NCBI RefSeq assembly: GCF_018736045.1 | Contig: NZ_CP076132.1 | Coordinates: 2,403,501 to 2,467,500 of the forward strand | Source of the DNA: Flammeovirga yaeyamensis | Lineage (GTDB): Bacteria; Bacteroidota; Bacteroidia; Cytophagales; Flammeovirgaceae | Direction of reading: 5' to 3' | DNA: 64,000 nt | Part shown: positions 36,748 through 46,435 of the stretch, in pieces | Layout: every line of letters begins with the position of its first letter | Position numbering within the stretch: the stretch's first letter is position 1 | Translations under genes and position numbers: made by a program | Notes under the pieces: generated by a model | Database searches by the model: none | Seen by the model: the letters and a program-made list of their open reading frames with translations, nothing else | What the model was told of the DNA's origin: nothing

Positions 36748-36779
36748 AAAAGGTATTGTTAATTCAATACCTTTTTTTT
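36748..36779 (+). terminator. Terminator of the tRNA-Leu cluster
   Basis: Stem AGGTATTG / CAATACCT with A and T flanks and loop TTAATT, directly after tRNA copy 4. Confidence 0.9.
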
Positions 36780-36866
36780 GCGTCTATAAAAAAGTTCCTC
36801 ATGTAAATAAAATTAAATATTTTAACAAAATTTCAACATTTATGATCTACTACCGTTAAAATTTAG

Positions 36867-36874
36867 TATATTTG
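36867..36874 (+). promoter_or_regulatory. Perfect -7 element upstream of the small lipoprotein gene
   Basis: TATATTTG matches TAnnTTTG exactly, 23 bases before the GTG start. No exact TTTG at the -33 distance. The short leader it implies supports a start near 36897. Confidence 0.45.
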
Positions 36875-36896
36875 CATAACGAAATTATAATATTAA

Positions 36897-37307
36897 GTGC
36901 TTTTGTTAAAACGATTACTATACGGGATATTATTGCTACTACTAATAAGTAGTTGTGAAGAAGACATTCAAGGAGATTTGAATGGCGATATTCTATATAC
37001 AAAAAAGTATGAGTTAACTTACAGTAAGCCACTTAAGTTGGATACGTTTCAAGCTGAACTAAGAGGTGAAGATCTCGATACATCAGTTCTACACTTTACA
37101 ATAACCAGATACGACGGTGTATTGCTATATGAAGAGTATGTAGATGCACAAAGTATCCTAGGAGATGGAAAAGACTTGGATTCTTTGGATGTTGATTCAA
37201 AAAATAGATTAGTTCATAGTAGAGTAGACAACTTTTTACAAGATAAATCAGAGTTAATCATTTTATTCGAAAAACTCAGGCCTCAGGTCAAAGATATATT
37301 ACAATAA
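36897..37307 (+). CDS. Small lipoprotein of unknown function
   Basis: 136 residues, lipoprotein signal with lipobox ISSC at about residue 20, then an acidic, probably beta-rich mature part (EEDIQGDLNGDILYTKKYELTY). Start is GTG at 36897 or TTG at 36903; no ATG fits before the signal peptide. No family recognised. Own -7 element upstream and a shared terminator downstream, so it is monocistronic. Confidence 0.75.
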   Translation: MLLLKRLLYGILLLLLISSCEEDIQGDLNGDILYTKKYELTYSKPLKLDTFQAELRGEDLDTSVLHFTITRYDGVLLYEEYVDAQSILGDGKDLDSLDVDSKNRLVHSRVDNFLQDKSELIILFEKLRPQVKDILQ

Positions 37308-37342
37308 AAAAACCTTATCAAATTAATGATAAGGTTTTTTTA
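37305..37342. terminator. Bidirectional terminator, lipoprotein gene and gcvT
   Basis: Stem AACCTTATCA / TGATAAGGTT with loop AATTAA, A run on the left and T run on the right, between convergent genes. Confidence 0.9.
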
Positions 37343-37358
37343 TATCTATATGTATCAA

Positions 37359-38456
37359 TTAACTTTTGTAAAAAGGAGGTTTTGAAACAACAGCTTTCAA
37401 TTTTCTATTTCTTACTTCAATAAGAATTTCAGAACCAGGTTTCGTTAGTGGTCTATTTACATAGCCAAGAGCAACGCCTTTACCAAGCATAGGAGACATA
37501 GTGCCAGAAGTTAATTTACCAATTACTTCACCTTCTTGGTTTAATACGTTATATCCACCTCTTGGTACACCTCTGTCCAATAATTCAATACCTACAAGTC
37601 GTCTAGTAACACCTTCTTCTTTTTGTTTCTTAAGGTTTTCTGAGTTAACGAAATCTTTAGTGAATTTAGTTACCCAGCCTAATCCAGCTTCAAGTGGAGA
37701 AGTAGTATCATCGATATCGTTACCATAAAGGCAATAACCCATTTCTAGACGAAGCGTATCTCTAGCACCTAAGCCAATTGGTTTAATGTCAAAGTCAGCT
37801 CCAGCTTCAAAAATTTTCTCCCAAACAGTTTTTGCAACATCGTTTGGTACATATAATTCAAAACCACCAGCACCAGTGTAACCAGTAGCTGAAATGATTA
37901 CATTATCAACACCTGCAAATTTACCTTTAGAGAAAGTATAAAACTCCATTTCAGATAAGTTTACATCAGTAAGTGATTGCATTGCCTCTGCAGCTTTTGG
38001 ACCTTGAACGGCAAAAAGAGACATTTCATCTGAAATGTTTTCCATTTCAACGCCATCAGTATTGTGGCTAGAAATCCAATTCCAATCTTTTTCGATATTA
38101 GAAGCATTCACCACTAGCATGTATTCTTCATCTTTGATCTTGTAAATGATTAAATCATCAACAATACCACCTTTGTCATTAGGAAGACAAGAATACTGTG
38201 CTTTACCATCAAACAATTTAGAAGCATCGTTTGAAGAAACCTTTTGAATAAGGTCCAATGCTTTTGGTCCTCTTAACATGAATTCACCCATGTGAGATAC
38301 ATCAAAAACACCAACACCATTTCTTACTGTTTTATGTTCCTCGATGTCCGAAGAGTATCTAACAGGCATGTTGTATCCTGCAAACGGAACCATTTTAGCT
38401 CCTAGTGCTTCATGCACATCGTTTAGGGCAATTGTTTTTAATACTTGTTCTGACAT
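37359..38456 (-). CDS. gcvT: Aminomethyltransferase, glycine cleavage T protein
   Basis: Transfers the methylene group from aminomethyl-lipoyl H protein to tetrahydrofolate. 365 residues, usual size. Signatures: [14 protein letters not shown] near 21-34, [17 protein letters not shown] near 47-63, [16 protein letters not shown] near 189-204, [17 protein letters not shown] near 229-245 and [20 protein letters not shown] near 317-336. gcvP and gcvH are not in the window. A perfect -7 element lies upstream on the minus strand. Confidence 0.97.
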   Translation of the reverse strand: MSEQVLKTIALNDVHEALGAKMVPFAGYNMPVRYSSDIEEHKTVRNGVGVFDVSHMGEFMLRGPKALDLIQKVSSNDASKLFDGKAQYSCLPNDKGGIVDDLIIYKIKDEEYMLVVNASNIEKDWNWISSHNTDGVEMENISDEMSLFAVQGPKAAEAMQSLTDVNLSEMEFYTFSKGKFAGVDNVIISATGYTGAGGFELYVPNDVAKTVWEKIFEAGADFDIKPIGLGARDTLRLEMGYCLYGNDIDDTTSPLEAGLGWVTKFTKDFVNSENLKKQKEEGVTRRLVGIELLDRGVPRGGYNVLNQEGEVIGKLTSGTMSPMLGKGVALGYVNRPLTKPGSEILIEVRNRKLKAVVSKPPFYKS

Positions 38457-38509
38457 AATTATTTAAATATATGTGTTTTATGTGGTGAGCTTTTTATAAA
38501 AAATAGGCT

Positions 38510-38517
38510 CAAAAATA
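38510..38517 (-). promoter_or_regulatory. Perfect -7 element upstream of gcvT
   Basis: TATTTTTG on the minus strand, 53 bases before the gcvT ATG. The -33 box at the usual distance is poor. No glycine riboswitch-like structure was recognised in the leader. Confidence 0.4.
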
Positions 38518-38700
38518 GAGATCGAAGACGACCTTTGTATTGAATTGCCAAAAGTAAGAGATAGGATTCGAATTTCATATACTTTTATTAATATACATTA
38601 CTTAACTTTTACTAAAACATTGAGGGTCTAAATATTGAAAACCAACAAAAAAATGAAGAAATTAGCGTTTGTATTATTCTTACATTCAAACTAAAAATAT

Positions 38701-39579
38701 ATGTCCTCAGTACTTTCATTAGTAGGAAATACTCCCTTAGTAGAGTTACAAAATATAAATCCCAATCCAAACGTTAGAATTTTTGCAAAATTAGAAGGTC
38801 AGAATCCAGGTGGTAGTGTAAAAGACCGTGCTGCTTTTAATATGATTAACGAAGCAAAAAAGCGTGGAGACCTTAAACCAGGGATGAAACTAATTGAGGC
38901 AACAAGTGGAAATACAGGAATTGCTCTAGCCATGATGGCAAGTCTAATGGGTGTGGAAATTGAATTAGTAATGCCTGATAGTGCAACGATCGAAAGAGTG
39001 AAGTCGATGAAGGCCTATGGAGCAACTGTTACATTAACTCCTCAGAAAATATCGATGGAAGGTGCTAGAGATTATGCATTATCTAAAGTTGAAGAGGGTG
39101 GTTATTTTATGTTGAATCAATTTGATAATCCGGATAATTATTTAGCACATTATAAGACAACAGGTCCAGAAATCTGGAGAGATACTAATCAAGAAGTGAC
39201 ACACTTTGTTTCTGCAATGGGTACTACGGGTACAATTATGGGAACATCAAAATATTTAAAAGAACAATCGTCAGATATCACTATAGTAGGAGCACAGCCA
39301 GCTGATGGAGCAAGAATACCAGGCATCAGACGTTGGCCTAAAGAATACCTGCCAAAGATTTTTAATGAATCACGCGTTGATCAAAAAATGGATGTTTCTA
39401 AAGAACAAGCAACTGATACTGCTAGAAGGTTAGCAAAAGAAGAAGGTATTTTTGCAGGAATGAGTAGTGGAGGTTCATGTTATGTGGCTTTAGAAACGGC
39501 CAAAAAAATGGATAAAGGCGTTATTGTATTTATCGTTTGTGATAGAGGAGACAAATATCTTTCAACTGATTTATTTTAA
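38701..39579 (+). CDS. cysM: Cysteine synthase B-type (O-acetylserine sulfhydrylase)
   Basis: PLP enzyme making cysteine from O-acetylserine and sulfide or thiosulfate. 292 residues. PLP lysine Lys41 in GGSVKDRAAF, substrate loop EATSGNTGIALA near 65-76, phosphate loop MGTTGTIMG near 173, and CysM-type text GIRRWPKEYLPKIF and DRGDKYLSTDLF near the C-terminus, which match E. coli CysM better than CysK. It is followed by a DUF3347 lipoprotein 6 bases later and marC, a likely operon. Confidence 0.93.
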   Translation: MSSVLSLVGNTPLVELQNINPNPNVRIFAKLEGQNPGGSVKDRAAFNMINEAKKRGDLKPGMKLIEATSGNTGIALAMMASLMGVEIELVMPDSATIERVKSMKAYGATVTLTPQKISMEGARDYALSKVEEGGYFMLNQFDNPDNYLAHYKTTGPEIWRDTNQEVTHFVSAMGTTGTIMGTSKYLKEQSSDITIVGAQPADGARIPGIRRWPKEYLPKIFNESRVDQKMDVSKEQATDTARRLAKEEGIFAGMSSGGSCYVALETAKKMDKGVIVFIVCDRGDKYLSTDLF

Positions 39580-39585
39580 TATAGA

Positions 39586-40095
39586 ATGAGAAAATTAATT
39601 TTATTACCTATCTTTTTAGTAGCGTTGTTGTTTTCATGCCAATCAAATGAAGGTAAAAAACAAGTGAAGGAAGAAGAAAAAGTCGAGCTTAAACCCGTAG
39701 TATATGATACTGCTAAAGCAAAAGGTCACCAAGCTTATTTTAAGTTATCTGAATGTTTAGTGAAATCAAATCCTACTGCAGCTCAAACTTATGCAAAACG
39801 TCTTTTAGCTACAATGCCAGAAGGGATTGATGTTGGGGTGAAAACAGCAACTGAAAATATTATTGCAAGTGCCGACTTAGCAACTCAGAGAAAGGAGTTC
39901 CAAGCAGTAACAGCTTATTATCAAAAAGTAGCAGAAGAAGGAAATGCAGGTATGGATGTGTATGTTGTTCACTGTCCAATGGCATTTAATAATACTGGTG
40001 CTGATTGGTTAAGTGCTACTAATGAGGTGGACAATCCTTACTTTGGAGATGAAATGCTACACTGTGGTAGAGTAATGAAGGAAATCAAAAAATAA
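39586..40095 (+). CDS. DUF3347-type lipoprotein with Cys/His metal-site-like motif
   Basis: 169 residues, lipoprotein signal with lipobox LFSC at about residue 18. The mature part is helical, with KGHQAYFKLSECLVKSNPTAA near 45, and ends in VVHCPMAFNNTGADWLS and NPYFGDEMLHCG, the conserved Cys-Pro-Met ... Cys-Gly tail of DUF3347 proteins. These occur alone or at the end of CusB-like membrane-fusion proteins in copper/silver systems, so periplasmic metal binding is a fair inference. Its stop shares a base with the marC start (TAATG). Its place after cysM suggests a link between cysteine and metal handling, unproven. Confidence 0.82.
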   Translation: MRKLILLPIFLVALLFSCQSNEGKKQVKEEEKVELKPVVYDTAKAKGHQAYFKLSECLVKSNPTAAQTYAKRLLATMPEGIDVGVKTATENIIASADLATQRKEFQAVTAYYQKVAEEGNAGMDVYVVHCPMAFNNTGADWLSATNEVDNPYFGDEMLHCGRVMKEIKK

Positions 40096-40709
40096 TGAAT
40101 GAGTATTTGACATTTTCACTAACAGTGTTTTTAAGCTTTTTTGCTGTGATGAACCCTATTGCTAATACGCCTATATTTTTAGGGGTAGTAGAAGGTAAAT
40201 CTAAAAAAGAAATAAAACACATCGCCAAGAAATCTACATTAACAGCTTTCATTATAGTGGTTGTTTTTGTTATTGCCGGGAAGTACATTTTCCAATTATT
40301 TGGAATTACTATTCCAGCATTTAAGATCACTGGGGGAGTATTACTCTTCTATGTTGGTTTCGAAATGTTGATGTCAAAGAAATCAAAGATTCATAATAAT
40401 GATACCGAAGAAAGTTCGGACAGTATTGCTATATCTCCTTTAGCCATACCGATTTTAGCAGGTCCAGGAACTATCGTCACAGCTATGAATCAAGTGACTG
40501 ATGCAGGATATGATAAAATAGCTATTGTTTGTATTGTTTTCGGAGTGATGATATTGCTTACCTACTTGGCATTCATATTAAGTGATAGAATCCTTGAGAA
40601 ATTAGGAGCTAATTTAATTGCCGTTGTGGGTAAAATTATGGGATTGATTCTGGCAATAATAGGCACAGATATGCTGGTTGCAGGAGTAAAGTTAGCGTTT
40701 GATTTATGA
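40095..40709 (+). CDS. MarC-family integral membrane protein
   Basis: Inner-membrane protein of 204 residues with six hydrophobic segments. Family text: FFAVMNPIANTPIFLGV near 15-31, AFKITGGVLLFYVGFEML near 76-93, ISPLAIPILAGPGTIVTAM near 113-131, and VGKIMGLILAIIGTDMLVAG near 176-195. MarC proteins (once thought drug exporters) have no settled function; some annotations call them NAAT amino-acid transporters. Overlaps the DUF3347 gene by one base and ends the cysM unit at a shared terminator. Confidence 0.92.
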   Translation: MNEYLTFSLTVFLSFFAVMNPIANTPIFLGVVEGKSKKEIKHIAKKSTLTAFIIVVVFVIAGKYIFQLFGITIPAFKITGGVLLFYVGFEMLMSKKSKIHNNDTEESSDSIAISPLAIPILAGPGTIVTAMNQVTDAGYDKIAIVCIVFGVMILLTYLAFILSDRILEKLGANLIAVVGKIMGLILAIIGTDMLVAGVKLAFDL

Positions 40710-40726
40710 TATTGGATCTATAAAAT

Positions 40727-40770
40727 TAAAAGGCTTCTCTAAACATATACAGTTTAAAGAAGCCTTTTTA
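40727..40770. terminator. Bidirectional terminator, marC and hisD
   Basis: Stem AAAAGGCTTCT / AGAAGCCTTTT continued inward by TAAAC/GTTTA, A run left and T run right, between convergent genes. Confidence 0.9.
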
Positions 40771-40790
40771 CTTTTATCTTAAATATAAGA

Positions 40791-42077
40791 TTATTTCTTC
40801 AACGAATTCAACCTTACAGTCACCGCATTTTTATGTGCTTGCAACTCTTCGGCTTCAGCCATTCTTTCTACGTGAGGTCCAAGTGCACTTAAACCTGTTT
40901 CGTTAATCTTTTGGAAAGTGATTTTTCTATAATAACTATCCAAAGAAACACCAGAATAGTTTTTAGCATAACCGTACGTTGGAAGTGTATGGTTAGTGCC
41001 AGAAGCGTAATCTCCGGCAGATTCAGGAGTAAGGTGACCTACAAAGACAGATCCAGCGTTGATAATTTTGTCACAGATGTCATCGGCATTATCAAGAGAT
41101 AATATCAAATGTTCTGCGGCGTATTCGTTCACAAGATCTAAAGCTGTTTTTGGATCTTCAATTAAGAAACTTCTCGAGTGAGTTAAAGCTTTCGCAGCAA
41201 TTTCTTGACGAGGTAATGTTTTTAATTGATTTTCCACTTCAACCATTGTATTATCAATCACTTCTTGAGAAGAAGAAACGAGAATTACTTGGCTATCAGG
41301 TCCGTGTTCAGCTTGCGATAATAAATCGGCAGCAATGAATTCTGGGTGAGCAGTTTCATCGGCCCAAACTAAAACTTCTGATGGACCTGCAGGCATATCA
41401 ATGGCAACACCTTCTTTAGTAGCCAACTGTTTAGCTGCAGTAACGTATTGGTTGCCTGGTCCAAAAATTTTAGATACCGCTGGTATGGTTTCAGTACCGA
41501 AAGTCATGGCAGCAATTGCTTGTGCACCACCTACTTTAAATACGTTTTTGATACCAATTTTATGGGCAGTATATAAAATAGCAGGGTGGATGTTTCCTTC
41601 TTTGTTAGGAGGAGTACATAAACAAACCTCTTCACAACCTGCAATAATCGCAGGAGCACCGATCATAATGACGGTAGAAAATAGGGGAGCAGATCCACCA
41701 GGGATATACAAACCTACTTTTTGGATAGGAACACTTTTTCTCCAGCAATTGATGCCGTCCATAGTTTCTACTTGTAACGTTTCTGTTTTCTGAGAAGCGT
41801 GAAAAGTAGTAATGTTTTGGATAGCAATATCTATAGAAGCTTTAAGGTCGCTATCCACCAATTGGATAGCGTCCTCAAATTCTTTTTCAGAAACAATAAT
41901 AGAATCCACCTCTGCACCATCGAACTGACGAGAGAATGCTCTAAGAGCAGAATCGCCGTCGGTAGCTACGGTTTTAAGAATGGGTGCGACTTGTTTTTCA
42001 ATTTCCTCCATTCGCATGGCAGGTCTTTGAAGCAATTCTCCCCAAGTGGATCTATCAGGATTTTTATAAAACTTCAT
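40791..42077 (-). CDS. hisD: Histidinol dehydrogenase
   Basis: Oxidises histidinol to histidine in two NAD+-dependent steps. 428 residues. Signatures: KVGLYIPGGSAPLFSTVIM near 121-139, GGAQAIAAMTFGT near 183-195, FGPGNQYVTAAK near 206, IDMPAGPSEVLVWADE near 226-241, the conserved Gln-His in LLSQAEHGPDSQ near 254-265, and ASGTNHTLPTYGYAKNYSGVS near 362-382. Follows hisG by 14 bases on the minus strand and is the last gene before a terminator, so the his operon here contains only hisG and hisD. Confidence 0.97.
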   Translation of the reverse strand: MKFYKNPDRSTWGELLQRPAMRMEEIEKQVAPILKTVATDGDSALRAFSRQFDGAEVDSIIVSEKEFEDAIQLVDSDLKASIDIAIQNITTFHASQKTETLQVETMDGINCWRKSVPIQKVGLYIPGGSAPLFSTVIMIGAPAIIAGCEEVCLCTPPNKEGNIHPAILYTAHKIGIKNVFKVGGAQAIAAMTFGTETIPAVSKIFGPGNQYVTAAKQLATKEGVAIDMPAGPSEVLVWADETAHPEFIAADLLSQAEHGPDSQVILVSSSQEVIDNTMVEVENQLKTLPRQEIAAKALTHSRSFLIEDPKTALDLVNEYAAEHLILSLDNADDICDKIINAGSVFVGHLTPESAGDYASGTNHTLPTYGYAKNYSGVSLDSYYRKITFQKINETGLSALGPHVERMAEAEELQAHKNAVTVRLNSLKK

Positions 42078-42091
42078 AAGCCTTCTTTTTA

Positions 42092-42949
42092 CTAAAGAAT
42101 CATTTTCTCGATAGGTACAACTAAGATACCTTCTGCACCTGCTTCTTTTAGAGCTTCAATTTTGCTCCAGAAATCATCCTCTGCAATTACTGTATGAATA
42201 GAAACATACTCTTCGTTAGCCAAAGGAAGGATAGAAGGAGATCTCATACCTGGTAAGAGATTGATGATTGTTTGAAGGTTCTCCTTAGGAGCATTCAAAA
42301 GAATATATTTGTTGTTATCAGCTGTTTGAATCGAATTGATTCTAAATAATAACTGATCAACAATGGCTTTTTTCTCGTCAGATAAACTTGGAGTAGCTAT
42401 CATTAATGCTTCAGAATCGAAAATACTTTCAACTTCTTTCAAATTGTTTTGCATCAATGTCGACCCTGTACTTACTAAGTCACAAATTGCATCAGCAAGA
42501 CCAATATTTGGAGCAATCTCTACAGAACCAGAAATTTCATGAATATCTGCAGATACACCATTTTCTTTAAGGTAATCACCTAAAATTTTAGGATAAGATG
42601 TAGCGATACTCTTTCCGTCTAAGTCCTTTAGACCGTTATATTCTTTTTCTTTTGGAATAGCAATGGATAAACGGCATTTAGAGAAACCTAGATGATGGAT
42701 AGTGTCTACATTTTTATCTTTTTCAACCGCCTCATTGGCACCTACGATACCGAGATCCGCAACGCCATCTTGTACGTAACCCGGAATGTCATCATCACGA
42801 AGGAATAAAAATTCTAGAGGGAAATTGCTAGCTTCTGCTTTTAAAGCTCCCTTCATTCTAGGAATTTTAATTCCACACTGACGGATCAAGTTTAATGATC
42901 CCTCACTCAAACGACCTGACTTTTGGATTGCAATCTTAAGTTTTGTCAT
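42092..42949 (-). CDS. hisG: ATP phosphoribosyltransferase, long form
   Basis: First enzyme of histidine synthesis, feedback-inhibited by histidine. 285 residues, so the long form with a C-terminal regulatory ACT-like domain (about 215-285, MRSPSILPLANEEYVSIHTV, GAEGILVVPIEKM). Catalytic part has AIQKSGRLSEGSL at 6-18, FLRDDDIPGYVQDGVADLGIVG near 49-70, KSIATSYPKIL near 115 and the PRPP loop DLVSTGSTLMQN near 160-171. No His-rich leader peptide is visible upstream. Confidence 0.97.
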   Translation of the reverse strand: MTKLKIAIQKSGRLSEGSLNLIRQCGIKIPRMKGALKAEASNFPLEFLFLRDDDIPGYVQDGVADLGIVGANEAVEKDKNVDTIHHLGFSKCRLSIAIPKEKEYNGLKDLDGKSIATSYPKILGDYLKENGVSADIHEISGSVEIAPNIGLADAICDLVSTGSTLMQNNLKEVESIFDSEALMIATPSLSDEKKAIVDQLLFRINSIQTADNNKYILLNAPKENLQTIINLLPGMRSPSILPLANEEYVSIHTVIAEDDFWSKIEALKEAGAEGILVVPIEKMIL

Positions 42950-43348
42950 AATTGTTTTGTGTTATCCTTTGATAGTCAAACACTTTAAAAAGTTAATAAT
43001 GTAGTTCAGTTCTTTAAATGAACGTATTATATGATCTAACTTTTTTAGTTAAATCAATTTTATATCAAATCTACTTATATTTTTAGAAAATTACATCAAA
43101 TAAATGTTTTTAAAGGTAGATTTATAAATAAATAAACGAATTGTTGATAATTAAGAAATGTAAGTGCTTATATATATTTCTGCTTTTAATAATGGCTTCA
43201 ATCATCGTATAACGTGAAGAATATTTAATAAATTGACAAAAACACACATTTTATCACCTCGTTAAGGGATTTATGAGATAAAATATTTATTTTGAAATAC
43301 TTTTTCAATTGAACTAATTAGAAGTTACTTCAATCCCCGATACACGTA
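42950..43348. other. Divergent intergenic region between hisG and the TPR gene
   Basis: About 400 AT-rich bases. Apart from the weak hisG -7 element I see no operator dyad, T-box, attenuator or ORF; the promoter of the TPR gene was not identified. Confidence 0.5.
43066..43073 (-). promoter_or_regulatory. Candidate -7 element for hisG
   Basis: TAGATTTG on the minus strand matches TAnnTTTG; the nearest TTTG is 23 bases away, longer than usual. Implies a leader of about 110 bases. Confidence 0.3.
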
Positions 43349-46300
43349 ATGAATCAAAGACTGATCATATACCTTTTCTTTTTTGCCTTTACTTTGAATA
43401 GTACTGCATCACTTTTCGCACAAGGGCAACTATATTACTCAGAACAAGAAAGAATGTTTAATAAAGCGAAAGTTTTATTTTCTGAGAATAATTTTTCGGC
43501 TTCACGTAGGCTATTTAAGCAATTCACTAATAAATATTGTGGAGAGAACGAGAAATGCATTGAGGCAGAATATTATTTAGCACTTTGTCAGATGGAATTG
43601 GCACATCCCGATGCCGATAAGCAAATTGAGTTTTTCGTTAAAAAATATCCTGTACATCCGTTTTCTAAAAAAGCCTATAAAGCATTAGGGTCTCATTATT
43701 TTGAGAAAGGGGAGTATGCCAAGGCATTGGAGGCGTTTAATAAAGATCCGTTTTTTGATTTTTACGATGATAACGATAGAAAAGTAGCCTATCAAGCAGC
43801 TTATGCCAATTTTGATCAAGGCAACTATAAAGAAGCCAACAAGCTTTTTCAAGTATTAAAGAAAGGCACTCACCCTTATGCAAATAAATCAAGTTATTAT
43901 GCCGGTTATTTAGAATATGATAATGGAGATTATGAAACTGCTGCCACTGATTTAGAAAAAGCAGTCAATGACCCTGAAATTAGACCATACGCTTATGCTT
44001 TATTGCCATTAGCTTATTATAAGCTTGGACAAGAAGATGAAATGCTAAAAATGATCGCTGAAGCCAGAAGTAATGATATACACCTTCCTTCAGATGCTAT
44101 GTTATTTGCCGCAAAAGTCTATTTCAAAAAGAATAATTTCGAAAAAGCCAATTTGTATTTTGATGAATATTTAAAAGATATTCCATTATTCGCTGTAGAT
44201 CGAGTAACCTCCTACCAAATTGGATATACAAAGTTTAAAATTGATGACCCGAAGGATGCTTTGCCTTATTTGTCTAATGCAGCAGATAGTAAAGAAAAGG
44301 ATAAATTAGCTCAATTATCAGCTTATAATTTAGGAGTAGTGGCCCTTAGTTTGGGTGATAAAGAAAAAGCGATGATTGGTTTTGAGCAAGCGTCCAAATT
44401 AGAATTCAATAAAACAATACAAGAACAGTCGTCTTATAACTATTGCAAATTATTATTTGATCTTGAATTGTATTCTTCAGTACCACGAGCATGCGATTAC
44501 TTTTTGGCTTACTTCCCTAATTCGGGTAGATATTCAGAAGTGGAAAATCTAATGAATGTTGCTTTTGTGAATTCTGGAGATTACTCAAGAGCATTAAAGA
44601 TATTAGATAAGAAATCGTATTTGACGGAAGCTGAACAGAGAGCGTATCAAGAAGCAGCCTTTAATAAGGCAGTAGAGTTAGGGAATGATAATAATGAGGA
44701 AGGAGAGGTGAAGCTTCTGAGGAAATCTCAAAAATATCCTTTTAATGATGATCTTTTGCAGGCATCAAATTTCTTTTTGGGTGAAGGATATTCAGCACTA
44801 AATTATTTTGATACCGCAGCTTATTATTACAAGAAAATCCCCCAAGAATCAGAATATTACTTAAAATCAAGATTCGGACTAGCCTATGTACAATATGCTG
44901 AAGCGGATTATACATCAGCAATTGATAATTACTCTTATTATATCAATAATGGCAGAAGTTCTGAACCAAGATCTAGAATAACAGAAGCTATAGTGAGAAG
45001 AGCCGATTGTTATTTTGGAACACATAAATACGAAGTGGCCGATCGATCGTATGCTATGGCAGAAGGTAATAATTCGGAAGAGCAAGATTATATTGCTTAT
45101 CAAAGAGCACAGATAAAAAGAGCAAAAGGAATGAAAACAGACGCTTATAGAGAATATAAATCTATTGTGTCTGAGTATGGTTCATCTGCTTTCGCTCCAT
45201 TATCGGCTTATCATGCTGCTAATTTGTTAAGAGAAGGATATAAATACAATGATGCGATTAAAGAATACAGCATTGTAATTGATAAATATCCTCAATCATC
45301 TGTATATATATCAGCTATTGCTAATAGAGCGTTGGTGTATTCATTGTTGGCTCAAAATGATTTAGCGGAAAAAGATTATAAATACCTGATTGATAAAGAT
45401 CCGGTTTCTCCAGAAGCAGAAAATGCCATTGAAGCACTTCAGGAGATGGATAATGATACGTATGTGGTATCTGAATTGGATCACTATAAAGCTATTTTTA
45501 AAGAAGCAAATCCAGAAAGTAACGCAACCTTGATAGATGATTTCAATACTGCAATGAAACCGTATCAGGAGAAGGATTATGCTAGAGCTGTACAGACTTT
45601 AAATCACTTTTTAGTAACAACGCCTTCTTCAAAATTCTCTGATGATATTTATTTTTCATTAGGTTTTTCTCATAAGATGTTGAAAAATAATCAGGAAGCA
45701 ATTAAGGCTTTTGAAAAGGTAGAACACATGCCAGAAAAGGAAAAGTCGTTGAGGTATGTGAGTGATTTACATTTGGAAGAAAAAGAATACAAAGCAGCTA
45801 TAGAGTCGTATAACGAATTGGATAAAATAGCTACACGTAGAACTACCAAATGGGCAGTGAATGTAGGTTTAATGAAAGCACATTTTGAAGAGAAGGATTA
45901 TACTGCATCTTCTGCTTATGCGAATAAGATAATTGATGAAAAAATGTCTCGCTATGTTTTAGAAGCAAGGTTATTTCTATCAAAAATAGATTTTGAAAAA
46001 GGAAACTATAATAAAGCGTTAACTAGTTTTGATCAATTATCGAAGGAATCAAGTAGTGAAATTGGAGCACAGGCACAATATTATACAGGTGTTTGTTTAA
46101 GAAAGGTTGCCTTGATTTATCAAGAGGGAAATCAATCGATTGGCACTTCAGAATCTAAAAAATTAATTGATCAGAAATTCACAACAAGTACACAGGCTTT
46201 ATTAGGTGTTCAAAAGAAATTTGCAGGCTATCCAATATGGACATCGAAAGGGTATTTATTAATTGCAGAAAATTATATTTCTATAGATGATCTTTTTAAT

Positions 46301-46429
46301 GCAAAAGCAACTTTAGAATCGATTCAGCAATATTCGGTTTCTCAAGAGGATAAAATTTCCGCGACTAAACGATTGGAGGAAATTAAGCAAATCAAATTAG
46401 ATAAAAGTACTGTAGCACCAACAAACTAA
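43349..46429 (+). CDS. Large secreted TPR-repeat protein
   Basis: 1026 residues: signal peptide (about 1-25, ending LFAQG) and then a near-continuous array of degenerate tetratricopeptide repeats (A/Y at positions typical of TPR, e.g. AKALEAFNKDPF, ANKLFQVLKKG, GNYNKALTSFDQL). Probably periplasmic or at the inner face of the outer membrane, acting as a protein-interaction scaffold like CpoB/YbgF in Tol systems. It is followed 6 bases later by an outer-membrane barrel gene and then by HU-SPOR, ExbB, ExbD and TonB-like genes, all on the same strand. No enzyme motif. Confidence 0.88.
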   Translation: MNQRLIIYLFFFAFTLNSTASLFAQGQLYYSEQERMFNKAKVLFSENNFSASRRLFKQFTNKYCGENEKCIEAEYYLALCQMELAHPDADKQIEFFVKKYPVHPFSKKAYKALGSHYFEKGEYAKALEAFNKDPFFDFYDDNDRKVAYQAAYANFDQGNYKEANKLFQVLKKGTHPYANKSSYYAGYLEYDNGDYETAATDLEKAVNDPEIRPYAYALLPLAYYKLGQEDEMLKMIAEARSNDIHLPSDAMLFAAKVYFKKNNFEKANLYFDEYLKDIPLFAVDRVTSYQIGYTKFKIDDPKDALPYLSNAADSKEKDKLAQLSAYNLGVVALSLGDKEKAMIGFEQASKLEFNKTIQEQSSYNYCKLLFDLELYSSVPRACDYFLAYFPNSGRYSEVENLMNVAFVNSGDYSRALKILDKKSYLTEAEQRAYQEAAFNKAVELGNDNNEEGEVKLLRKSQKYPFNDDLLQASNFFLGEGYSALNYFDTAAYYYKKIPQESEYYLKSRFGLAYVQYAEADYTSAIDNYSYYINNGRSSEPRSRITEAIVRRADCYFGTHKYEVADRSYAMAEGNNSEEQDYIAYQRAQIKRAKGMKTDAYREYKSIVSEYGSSAFAPLSAYHAANLLREGYKYNDAIKEYSIVIDKYPQSSVYISAIANRALVYSLLAQNDLAEKDYKYLIDKDPVSPEAENAIEALQEMDNDTYVVSELDHYKAIFKEANPESNATLIDDFNTAMKPYQEKDYARAVQTLNHFLVTTPSSKFSDDIYFSLGFSHKMLKNNQEAIKAFEKVEHMPEKEKSLRYVSDLHLEEKEYKAAIESYNELDKIATRRTTKWAVNVGLMKAHFEEKDYTASSAYANKIIDEKMSRYVLEARLFLSKIDFEKGNYNKALTSFDQLSKESSSEIGAQAQYYTGVCLRKVALIYQEGNQSIGTSESKKLIDQKFTTSTQALLGVQKKFAGYPIWTSKGYLLIAENYISIDDLFNAKATLESIQQYSVSQEDKISATKRLEEIKQIKLDKSTVAPTN

Positions 46430-46435
46430 GATAAA

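Noticed and set aside
36603-36806. 67-codon plus-strand ORF across tRNA copies 3 and 4
   Set aside because: It reads through the two tRNA-Leu genes and the terminator; its protein text is the translation of tRNA sequence, a well-known artefact.
38457-38700. Glycine riboswitch upstream of gcvT
   Set aside because: No tandem aptamer-like GC-rich structure was visible; only a -7 element was supported.
42950-43348. Histidine attenuator or T-box upstream of hisG
   Set aside because: No run of His codons in a leader frame and no terminator/antiterminator pair was found.
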